NCBI GenBank assembly: GCA_003520425.1
Contig: DOUU01000043.1
Span: forward strand, 1 to 5,697
Length of the DNA: 5,697 nt
From: Deltaproteobacteria bacterium
GTDB taxonomy: Bacteria > Myxococcota_A > UBA9160
Direction: 5' to 3'
In this document: positions 1 through 4,524 of the stretch, one piece after another
Numbering within the stretch: position 1 is the stretch's first letter
Layout of the letters: each line of letters opens with the position of its first letter
Notes under the pieces: model-generated
Told to the model about the DNA's origin: nothing
Seen by the model: only the letters and a program-made list of their open reading frames with translations
Databases searched by the model: none
Made by a program: the position numbers and the translations under genes

Positions 1-452
1 GCTTTTACACCTGGCTCTACCGCGTGGTGTTGAATCTATGCCTCGACCTTCGCCGGCGGGATCGCTCCAGCCGACACGTGGAGTGGGCAGAAGAGCATAC
101 TCCCCTCTCCGAGGGCGCGGATCCCGACTCCGAAGAGCCGATGGAGGGAGCGGCGCCGAGCCCCCACCACGTGCTCGAGCGAGCCGAGCTGCGCCAGCGG
201 ATGGCCGCCGCGATCGAGGAGCTGCCAGATGCGGCACGGCGCACGCTCTTGCTGCGAGAGGTGGACGGGCTCAGCTACGAGGAGATCGCGCAGGCGCTCG
301 AGATTCCGAAGGGCACGGTGATGAGCCGGCTCCACTACGCGCGCCGGCGGATGCAGAAGGCCCTGATTGCGGGGGGACTTGGACTCGAAGGAGAAATCGG
401 GCCGCGCGGGGAGCCACAGGCGCAGGACGCAGGGAAAGGAGGCGAGCTGTGA
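1..452 (+). CDS. ECF (RpoE-like) RNA polymerase sigma factor, 5' truncated by window edge
   Basis: This is the C-terminal part of an extracytoplasmic-function sigma factor, which directs RNA polymerase to a small regulon. The reading frame is already open at the left edge; codons read from base 3 give FYTWLYRVVLNLCLDLRRR, the typical end of region 2 (2.3/2.4, -10 recognition and melting), so the start lies outside the window. An acidic, Pro-containing linker follows (about bases 70-175). Region 4 (LPDAARRTLLLREVDGLSYE and the helix-turn-helix EEIAQALEIPKGTVMSRL) then contacts the -35 element. About 28 Gly/Glu-rich residues trail after region 4. The gene overlaps the anti-sigma gene by four bases (GTGA), so the two are probably translated together and the sigma factor is presumably held inactive by that partner. 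The family call is firm; the ECF subgroup and signal cannot be read from this fragment. Confidence 0.95.
   Translation, partial: FYTWLYRVVLNLCLDLRRRDRSSRHVEWAEEHTPLSEGADPDSEEPMEGAAPSPHHVLERAELRQRMAAAIEELPDAARRTLLLREVDGLSYEEIAQALEIPKGTVMSRLHYARRRMQKALIAGGLGLEGEIGPRGEPQAQDAGKGGEL
435..442 (+). promoter_or_regulatory. Strong Shine-Dalgarno of the anti-sigma gene
   Basis: AAAGGAGG lies six bases before GTG at 449 and inside the last codons of the sigma gene. It settles the GTG as the anti-sigma start, even though the same frame stays open far upstream (to about base 38). Confidence 0.85.
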
Positions 453-943
453 GGGCATGCGAGGAGTTCACGACCGAGCTCGAGCTCTTCCACGATGGAG
501 AGCTCGGTCCCCCGGCCGTCCACCGGCTCGAGCGTCACCTTGGTGAGTGCGCCAGCTGCCGGGCGGAACTCGAGGGTCTGCGCGAGTTGCGGCTCCTGCT
601 TGGGCAACACGACGCCACCGTCCCGCAGCCCGACCTGTGGGGTGCGATTGAAGCGCGCCTCCCGGCCATCGACGAGGAGCTCCACGCGCGTCTTCCCTGG
701 TGGCGGCGCCTCGAATTCGGTCCTTGGATCCTGCGTCCGCTCGGTGCAGCGGTGGCGTTCGGTGCAATGGCGGCCGTCGTGGTCCTGGCGCGCCCGCCGG
801 CGCCCATCGATGTCGTGCGTTCCATCGACACCAGCGGCCGCCCGGTGATGGTCCTGCCAAGCTCCGACGACGCGACCATCATCTGGGTGATGGACGATTC
901 CTCCGACGACTCCGGGAGTGGGGAAACGCCGAGTGGGCTTTGA
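449..943 (+). CDS. Zinc-finger (ZAS/zf-HC2) transmembrane anti-sigma factor
   Basis: A 164-residue anti-sigma factor that would hold the upstream ECF sigma factor at the inner membrane until a signal releases it. The N-terminal domain has the ZAS zinc-binding pattern: Cys4 and then H30-x3-C34-x2-C37 (HLGECASC). A cytoplasmic helical stretch (about 38-90) follows, then one hydrophobic membrane segment near 94-114 (ILRPLGAAVAFGAMAAVVVL). The short periplasmic tail contains a beta-like stretch around 131-148 (RPVMVLPSSDDATIIWVM) and a Ser/Asp/Gly-rich end. The GTG start overlaps the sigma stop (GTGA) and has an ideal ribosome binding site, so stoichiometric coupled synthesis is likely. The last 26 bases overlap the next gene. 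Role is assigned from family knowledge plus position; the zinc ligands and membrane helix are directly visible. Confidence 0.93.
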   Translation: MRACEEFTTELELFHDGELGPPAVHRLERHLGECASCRAELEGLRELRLLLGQHDATVPQPDLWGAIEARLPAIDEELHARLPWWRRLEFGPWILRPLGAAVAFGAMAAVVVLARPPAPIDVVRSIDTSGRPVMVLPSSDDATIIWVMDDSSDDSGSGETPSGL

Positions 944-1412
944 GCAAGCACGCTCGATCCTGGCCGGTGTCGCCATGGTGGCGATCACCGCGGGGCCGAG
1001 CTTTGCGGATCAAGCCCCGAAGCCCGCTGCGCCTGCCAAGCCCACACAGGTCCATGTGATGGTCGCGGTGAACCACGTCTCCCAGCACCCGGGCCCCGTG
1101 GATCCTGCCGCCGCGAAGCTTGAACGCCGGCTGCGCCAGGATTTCAAGTACAAGAGCGTGCGGGTGATCCAGAGCGAGAAGATGGCGCTGGCGCTGAACC
1201 AAACGGGGACCATGACGCTGCCGACGGGGCGGGTGCTCAAGGTGAAGCCGCGCAAGCTCGGGCAGCGGGGGCTCCTCATGTCGGTGGAGATCGAGGGCAC
1301 GCTGCGGACGAGCCTGCGGGTGCCGAACCATCACCAGGTGGTGATCGGCGCGCAGAACTATCAGGATGGAAAGCTGGTCGTGACCCTCGAGCCAGAGTAC
1401 GAGTACCCGTAG
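918..1412 (+). CDS. Exported protein of unknown function, third gene of the sigma/anti-sigma operon
   Basis: A 164-residue protein with an N-terminal export signal: basic start MGKRR, hydrophobic core about 14-25 (ILAGVAMVAITA), and a likely signal peptidase I site after SFA (residue 30, before DQ). A Pro/Ala-rich linker follows. The mature part reads as mostly beta strand, with the recognisable run DPAAAKLERRLRQDFKYKSV, then 'TLPTGRVLKVKP' and 'VVIGAQNYQDGKLVVTLEPE'. I know this layout from small proteins beside sigma/anti-sigma genes in deltaproteobacterial genomes, but no function is established. The start is uncertain: GTG 918 gives the basic n-region but has only a weak, crowded GGGAG before it; GTG 933 (five residues shorter) has GGGGAA upstream but loses the basic residues. 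It overlaps the anti-sigma gene by 26 bases. It could be a periplasmic signal sensor or a target of the regulon; this is inference. Confidence 0.8.
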   Translation: MGKRRVGFEQARSILAGVAMVAITAGPSFADQAPKPAAPAKPTQVHVMVAVNHVSQHPGPVDPAAAKLERRLRQDFKYKSVRVIQSEKMALALNQTGTMTLPTGRVLKVKPRKLGQRGLLMSVEIEGTLRTSLRVPNHHQVVIGAQNYQDGKLVVTLEPEYEYP

Positions 1413-1434
1413 GCCCGGGCGCGTCGTCGCGGGT

Positions 1435-1465
1435 GAGGCGGAAAATGCTGAAAAATTTGCGCCTC
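1435..1465. repeat. Inverted repeat GAGGCG / CGCCTC with A/T-rich loop
   Basis: GAGGCG (1435-1440) and CGCCTC (1460-1465) are perfect reverse complements around a 19-base A-rich loop. It begins 22 bases after the stop of the exported-protein gene. It may be a first 3'-UTR stem protecting or ending that transcript. There is no T-run after it, so it is not a classical terminator. Confidence 0.4.
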
Positions 1466-1478
1466 CCCTGACACCTCT

Positions 1479-1531
1479 CCTGGGAAACGGTCACTTCCTT
1501 AGCCAGATAGCCAAATAATCCCCTTCCCAGG
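1479..1531. repeat. Inverted repeat CCTGGGAA / TTCCCAGG
   Basis: CCTGGGAA (1479-1486) and TTCCCAGG (1524-1531) are perfect eight-base reverse complements separated by 37 bases, which contain a short imperfect direct repeat (TAGCCAGA / TAGCCAAA). It abuts the terminator-like hairpin that starts at 1533, so the two stems could stack in RNA. Confidence 0.45.
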
Positions 1532-1532
1532 G

Positions 1533-1573
1533 AGGCCCGGGGTGCCGCGAGGCGGCTCCGGGCCTTAACTTTT
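1533..1573 (+). terminator. Probable intrinsic terminator of the sigma operon
   Basis: A long interrupted hairpin: AGGCCCGG (1533-1540) pairs with CCGGGCCT (1558-1565), and inside it GCCGC (1544-1548) pairs with GCGGC (1552-1556) around a GAG loop, leaving a GGT/T internal bulge. It is followed by TAACTTTTCT. The T-tract is short and interrupted, but it exists only on the + strand side, so it most likely ends transcription of the sigma/anti-sigma/exported-protein operon. Any effect on the converging minus-strand transcript is less supported. Confidence 0.65.
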
Positions 1574-1647
1574 CTGGGTTTGCCCCGGGGGGCTAGGCTT
1601 CGCCTTGCCGCTTCAGCGAACGCCGCCGCACCTGCCCGCGGGTCCAC

Positions 1648-2679
1648 TCAGTCGTGGTCCGGAAGCCGCCAGCGCTCTCCGATCGCCATGATGCGCACGC
1701 GCTCGGGGTCGCCCTTCTCATCGGAGACCACCTGACTAAGCACCTTGGGAGGCAAGTCGATGGGCTCATCCGTGAGATCGAAGGTGCCCCAGTGCATGGC
1801 GACCATGTATCTCGCACCGAGATCCCGGAAGGCGCGATAGGCCTCCGCGGGGTCCATGTGCTGGTAGCGCATGAACCAGCGGGGCTCGTACGCCCCGATG
1901 GGAAGCATGGCCACGTCGATCTTGTAGCGCCGGCCGATCTCTGCGAAGCCTGGGAAGTACCCCGTGTCGCCCGCGAAGAAGTAGCGACGCGCTCCTGAGT
2001 CCACGAGCCACGCGCACCAAAGCGTCGCGTTGCGGCCCTGCTCGAGGCGAGCCGACCAGTGCTGCGCGGGAAGGCAGGTCACGGTCCAGCGGCCGTAACG
2101 TGCGCTCTGCCACCAGTCGAGCTCTGTCACGTTCTCGCGTCCCCGGCTGCGGAACCACTGCCCGAGGCCAAGCGGCACGAACCAGGCCATCTCGGGCGGA
2201 AGGCGATCCACGGTGTAGGCATCGAGGTGGTCGTAGTGATTGTGGGAGACCACCGCGAAAGCCCTGGCAGGCACCGACTCAAGCGGGACGCCCGGCGGCA
2301 TCTTCCGGGTGGGCAAGAGTGCGCGCGGCCCGAAGTGGGGGTCGGTCAAGAAGACGTCGTTGTCGTCATGGACCGCGAACGTCGCGTGACCCACCCAGGT
2401 GAGCGAGCCTGAGTGCTCGCGACCTTGAAGGCTTGCGCCATCGTTCGGGACGATCGGGACCTCAGGCTTTCGGCTCTTGTCATAGGGATTGCGCGAGATC
2501 TGCCAGCGCAGAAAATCGAAAACGGTGGACCGGAACGGTGACCAGGGGTTGTAGAACGCTCCGACTTGGCCATGGGGGCCGAAGAGCGGCGCCGAATCCT
2601 GGGCGCTCATCTCGGGGATGACCTCTCTCGGCGGCGCGCACGCGAGGGCGAACGCAGCCAGAAGGATAAAGATCCGCAC
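1648..2679 (-). CDS. NAPE-PLD-like metallo-beta-lactamase-fold lipoprotein
   Basis: A 343-residue metallohydrolase of the NAPE-PLD branch, whose characterised members hydrolyse N-acyl-phosphatidylethanolamines. Metal-ligand motifs are complete: H98 (GHAT), D113 (LTDPHF), H146-N-H148-Y-D150-H151 (SHNHYDHLD), H207 (AQHWSAR), D238 (FAGDTGY), and H296 (HWGTF). Family-specific blocks also match: 'WFVPLGLGQWF', 'ELDWWQ', and 'PIGAYEPRWFMRYQHMDPAE'. From GTG 2679 the protein begins MRIFILLAAFALAC, a short lipoprotein signal with Cys14 as lipidation site and Ala at +2, so an outer-membrane-anchored enzyme is suggested. GTG 2679 lacks a well-spaced ribosome site; in-frame TTG at 2715 has GGGAG upstream and would lengthen the signal by 12 residues, and ATG 2610 would give a cytosolic form. 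The open frame extends to about 3288 but only by lack of stops. Fold is certain, substrate is inference. The gene is convergent with the sigma operon and divergent from the ACT gene. Confidence 0.93.
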   Translation of the reverse strand: MRIFILLAAFALACAPPREVIPEMSAQDSAPLFGPHGQVGAFYNPWSPFRSTVFDFLRWQISRNPYDKSRKPEVPIVPNDGASLQGREHSGSLTWVGHATFAVHDDNDVFLTDPHFGPRALLPTRKMPPGVPLESVPARAFAVVSHNHYDHLDAYTVDRLPPEMAWFVPLGLGQWFRSRGRENVTELDWWQSARYGRWTVTCLPAQHWSARLEQGRNATLWCAWLVDSGARRYFFAGDTGYFPGFAEIGRRYKIDVAMLPIGAYEPRWFMRYQHMDPAEAYRAFRDLGARYMVAMHWGTFDLTDEPIDLPPKVLSQVVSDEKGDPERVRIMAIGERWRLPDHD

Positions 2680-2790
2680 GCTTCCAAGAGAAGCTCTCCC
2701 CGCCGTGTGAGTCAAACCTCTCCCGCGCAGCTCGAAGGACGCCTCGCCCCATCGGCCCGCTCGAAGAGGAACAAAAGGCCGTGCGCCTCT

Positions 2791-2849
2791 GCCCCCCGGA
2801 GGGGCGGAGATTTCGTCCGCCTTCCGTTCTGAGCCGAGGCCGAAGCCTC
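2791..2849. promoter_or_regulatory. Cluster of three dyads, candidate enhancer-type binding sites or leader hairpins
   Basis: Three perfect dyads occur in 59 bases: GCCCC/GGGGC (2791-2795 with 2801-2805), GGCGGA/TCCGCC (2803-2808 with 2816-2821, seven-base spacer), and GAGGC/GCCTC (2836-2840 with 2845-2849). The middle one lies about 155 bases upstream of the start expected from the sigma-54 promoter, within the usual range for an activator site, and its two six-base arms resemble such sites in geometry. The first two share bases 2803-2805, so as RNA on the leftward transcript they would be mutually exclusive stems. Function is unproven; short dyads are frequent in GC-rich DNA. Confidence 0.3.
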
Positions 2850-2890
2850 CTTTCTGGGCGGCGGCCGTGGCCTTCGCCTCTGGGATGGGC

Positions 2891-2910
2891 GGGCAACGGC
2901 CGTCCTGCCC
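2891..2910. promoter_or_regulatory. Dyad GGGCA-N10-TGCCC, candidate operator
   Basis: GGGCA (2891-2895) and TGCCC (2906-2910) are reverse complements around ten bases that hold the palindrome ACGGCCGT (2896-2903). It lies about 33 bases upstream of the -24 element, where a second regulator or integration factor could bind. Evidence is symmetry and position only. Confidence 0.25.
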
Positions 2911-2942
2911 TCCGACGCGGCCCCCGGCTCTCGGCGGCTGGG

Positions 2943-2958
2943 TGGCATGGGGGTTGCA
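2943..2958 (+). promoter_or_regulatory. Sigma-54 (RpoN) -24/-12 promoter
   Basis: TGGCATGGGGGTTGCA matches the established sigma-54 consensus TGGCACG-N4-TTGCW at every defined base except one (T for C at the sixth position). The invariant GG (2944-2945) and GC (2956-2957) have the exact required spacing, and an A/T-rich stretch follows immediately. A start site near 2968-2971 is expected, giving a leader of roughly 50 bases before ATG 3023. It implies that the downstream gene needs an AAA+ enhancer-binding activator. Confidence 0.65.
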
Positions 2959-3022
2959 AATCTTTTTGGCTTGGCGTTTCACAGGCCGGGCGACTGTCCC
3001 GGGGGAGGGTTCGCGAGGGAGA

Positions 3023-3637
3023 ATGGGGGGGCAGACGCTCGTCGGAACGAAGGAGTGGCTTGGGCCCTCGCGTCTTGGGTCCACGGCGTCCATCCTGGAT
3101 GAGCCCGGGTTCGAGATCCGCCGGGCGGGGGAAGGCCTTTGCAATCTCCAGCTCTGGGGTCGGTTGCGCCCGAGCTGGAGCGGCGGTCTGGCGGAGGGTC
3201 TTGCGGACGCCGGGCTCAGCTTGATGAGCGGATTCGCCCGCAAGATCGGTCCCATGCGCTGGCTCGCGGAGTTTGAGCTCGACTGCAAGGAAGCCCGGCA
3301 AGAGCCTCTGGCACTCGACTACCTCGAGCTTGCAGCCCGGACGCAGGCTCCGGCCGGGAGGAGGCCGATCGTGCTCCACTCCTACACCCTCGCGCCGTCG
3401 GAGAAGCACGGAGGCTCGCTCTACCTCGAGATCGGGGGCAGCGATCGGGTCGGATTTCTGGGATCGCTGCTCACAGGCTTCGCATTTCTCTCGCTCTTTC
3501 CCGAGGAGATGAAGATCGCGACCCGCGCGGGCACCGTGCACGACCGGTTCTTTCTGACCGGGATCGGCCGCACCTCGCCACCGGCCCACGCGCAGCAGGG
3601 TCTTGAGAGGTGGCTTCGCTCGCTCGTGCGGCAGTAG
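3023..3637 (+). CDS. Putative tandem ACT-domain protein
   Basis: A 204-residue protein without signal peptide or membrane segment. Two stretches have the pattern of ACT ligand-binding domains. The first, about 42-87, has 'RLRPSWSGGLAEGLADAGLS' then 'GPMRWLAEFELD'. The second, about 131-182, has SLYLEIGGSDRVGFLGSLL then 'EEMKIATRAGTVHDRFFLTG', resembling the C-terminal ACT repeats of GlnD (ligand-loop D-R-x-G-x-L followed by an amphipathic helix and edge strands). No catalytic domain is attached, so it may be a small-molecule sensor or regulatory partner. The ligand cannot be told. ATG 3023 is chosen because GAGG lies four bases upstream and the longer frame (from 2867) would swallow the sigma-54 promoter and has a low-complexity N-terminus. 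Transcription from the sigma-54 site is inferred. The ACT assignment rests on pattern reading only. Confidence 0.72.
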   Translation: MGGQTLVGTKEWLGPSRLGSTASILDEPGFEIRRAGEGLCNLQLWGRLRPSWSGGLAEGLADAGLSLMSGFARKIGPMRWLAEFELDCKEARQEPLALDYLELAARTQAPAGRRPIVLHSYTLAPSEKHGGSLYLEIGGSDRVGFLGSLLTGFAFLSLFPEEMKIATRAGTVHDRFFLTGIGRTSPPAHAQQGLERWLRSLVRQ

Positions 3638-3693
3638 CGGAGGGATGGGGGCGAGGAGACCGGCCGCGAGGGCGGTTTCTTCGGCCCGCAGGG

Positions 3694-3699
3694 TAGAAT
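3694..3699 (+). promoter_or_regulatory. Possible -10 element of the isomerase operon
   Basis: TAGAAT matches five of six bases of the sigma-70 -10 consensus and stands out in GC-rich surroundings 31 bases before ATG 3730. No good -35 hexamer is seen at 16-18 bases upstream, so the call is weak. Initiation would fall near 3706. Confidence 0.3.
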
Positions 3700-3701
3700 C
3701 G

Positions 3702-3726
3702 GGCTCCGCGCGTTGCGCAAGGAGCC
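3702..3726 (+). promoter_or_regulatory. Hairpin sequestering the ribosome binding site of the isomerase gene
   Basis: GGCTCC (3702-3707) pairs with GGAGCC (3721-3726), and inside it GCGC (3708-3711) pairs with GCGC (3715-3718) around a GTT loop, leaving an AA bulge (3719-3720). The right arm contains the GGAG of the AAGGAG ribosome site (3719-3724) five bases before ATG 3730. In any transcript that includes the left arm, the site would be masked by ten G/C-rich pairs. No T-run follows, so it is not a terminator. Confidence 0.5.
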
Positions 3727-3729
3727 TGC

Positions 3730-4524
3730 ATGCCGGATTACGAGCAGATTCAAGTCGAGCAGCGGGGTCACGTCGCACTCCTCACCCTCCAGCGGCCCGA
3801 CCGGCTAAACGCATGGACTCCCCGCATGTCGGAGGAGCTCATGGGCGCGATCGAGCAGGCCAACGCCGACTCGGGCGTGGGCGCGATCGTCCTCACCGGC
3901 GCGGGCCGCGGGTTTTGTGCGGGCGCCGACGTGCGGGACGCCTTCCAGCGACGCGAGGATGCGGCCGAGACACCGCGCAGCGCATTGGTCGAGCCCCGAG
4001 CGCAGGGCTCCTGGGTGCACCTTGTCCGCGAGTCCAAGCCACTCATTGCGGCCGTGAACGGCGTCGCCGTCGGGGTCGGGCTCACGATGATCTTGCCCTT
4101 CGATCTCATCTTGGCCTCGGAGCGGGCGCGCTTTGGGATGTTCTTTGTGAAGATGGGCCTTGTCCCTGAGCTCGCGAGCACGTACTACCTCGTGCAGCGC
4201 GTGGGCTTTGCCACGGCGAGTGAGATGTGTCTTTCCGGCCGCCTCGTCGAGGCCGAGGAGGCCGCCGCCCGCGGGCTCGCCAATCGGGTGGTACCGGCAG
4301 AAAAGCTCGTGGACGAAGCCCTTGCCGAGGCCGACGCCCTCACCGCCAATCCCGACCGGCAGCTTCGCATGATCAAGCAGCTCTTGACCCGCAATGGCAG
4401 CGACCCGGACCTCGACGCGGTGATGAAGCGCGAGTTCGATCTGCTGCGCACCTGCTACAGCAGTCCCGAGCACAGCGAAGCCATCGCCGCGTTCACCGAG
4501 AAACGCGCGCCCAGGTTCCGATGA
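3730..4524 (+). CDS. Enoyl-CoA hydratase/isomerase family protein, ECI2-like active site
   Basis: A 264-residue crotonase-fold enzyme, full length for the family, acting on acyl-CoA thioesters, probably in fatty-acid beta-oxidation. Visible blocks: 'LNAWTPRMSEEL' (26-37), oxyanion-hole motif 'GFCAGAD' (61-67), 'KPLIAAVNGVAVGVGLT' (103-119), 'FDLILASERARFGMFFVKMG' (124-143), and the C-terminal helices. The two hydratase glutamates (E144 and E164 of rat crotonase) align with Thr119 and Phe139, so simple water addition is unlikely. Glu147 in 'GLVPELAST' aligns with the catalytic glutamate of ECI2/PECI-type delta3,delta2-enoyl-CoA isomerases (SPEGCSS), and 'AVGVGLT' matches their 'AVGISVT'. An isomerase is therefore the better guess. 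AAGGAG five bases before ATG supports the start. The stop overlaps the next start (ATGA), indicating an operon with the two hydrolases. Confidence 0.94.
   Translation: MPDYEQIQVEQRGHVALLTLQRPDRLNAWTPRMSEELMGAIEQANADSGVGAIVLTGAGRGFCAGADVRDAFQRREDAAETPRSALVEPRAQGSWVHLVRESKPLIAAVNGVAVGVGLTMILPFDLILASERARFGMFFVKMGLVPELASTYYLVQRVGFATASEMCLSGRLVEAEEAAARGLANRVVPAEKLVDEALAEADALTANPDRQLRMIKQLLTRNGSDPDLDAVMKREFDLLRTCYSSPEHSEAIAAFTEKRAPRFR

Larger units (their letters stand above)
1413..1647. other. Convergent intergenic region rich in inverted repeats
   Basis: 235 bases separate two converging genes. No credible ORF or RNA gene is seen. The stretch is less GC-rich in its middle (about 1440-1460 and 1491-1521) than the flanking genes and contains three consecutive inverted repeats, annotated separately. 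The motif AGGCCCGG occurs at 1411-1418 and again at 1533-1540; both copies could pair with CCGGGCCT at 1558-1565. Near 1594-1604 a small AGGC-TTC-GCCT hairpin lies downstream of the minus-strand gene, without a T-run on that strand. Confidence 0.6.
2680..3022. other. Divergent intergenic region with regulatory dyads and sigma-54 promoter
   Basis: 343 bases lie between the divergent lipoprotein and ACT genes. Open frames cross it on both strands but give low-complexity Pro/Arg/Gly translations without family resemblance, so no gene is called. Dyad-symmetric elements cluster at 2791-2849 and 2891-2910, and a sigma-54-type promoter at 2943-2958 is followed by a T-rich patch (2961-2967), conspicuous in this GC-rich setting. 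No convincing sigma-70 promoter for the leftward gene was seen. Confidence 0.6.

Noticed and set aside
1499..1514. Short direct repeat TAGCCAGA / TAGCCAAA
   Set aside because: Only two imperfect units; too little for a repeat array or attachment site.
1592..1613. Terminator for the leftward lipoprotein gene
   Set aside because: A short AGGC/GCCT hairpin exists but has only four firm pairs and no T-run on the minus strand.
2867..3022. Upstream extension of the ACT protein to ATG 2867
   Set aside because: It would place the sigma-54 promoter inside the gene and adds a low-complexity stretch with no ACT resemblance; ATG 3023 has a usable ribosome site.
2680..3288. The lipoprotein frame stays open far upstream on the minus strand
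   Set aside because: The translation is low-complexity Pro/Arg/Ser-rich and precedes a clear lipoprotein signal; it also runs antisense to the ACT gene. It is open only because stops are rare at this GC content.
3701..3718. Second possible sigma-54 site using TTGCG at 3713
   Set aside because: The upstream GG is one base out of register and the TGGCA half is absent.
2480..3778. Long minus-strand open frame (432 codons) across the divergent region and the ACT gene
   Set aside because: No domain or family pattern, Arg/Pro-rich composition, and it overlaps recognised genes on the other strand or frame.
4227..4520. Upstream extension of the SGNH frame
   Set aside because: It lies wholly inside the isomerase gene in another frame, is Arg-rich, and the ATGA junction gives a natural start at 4521.
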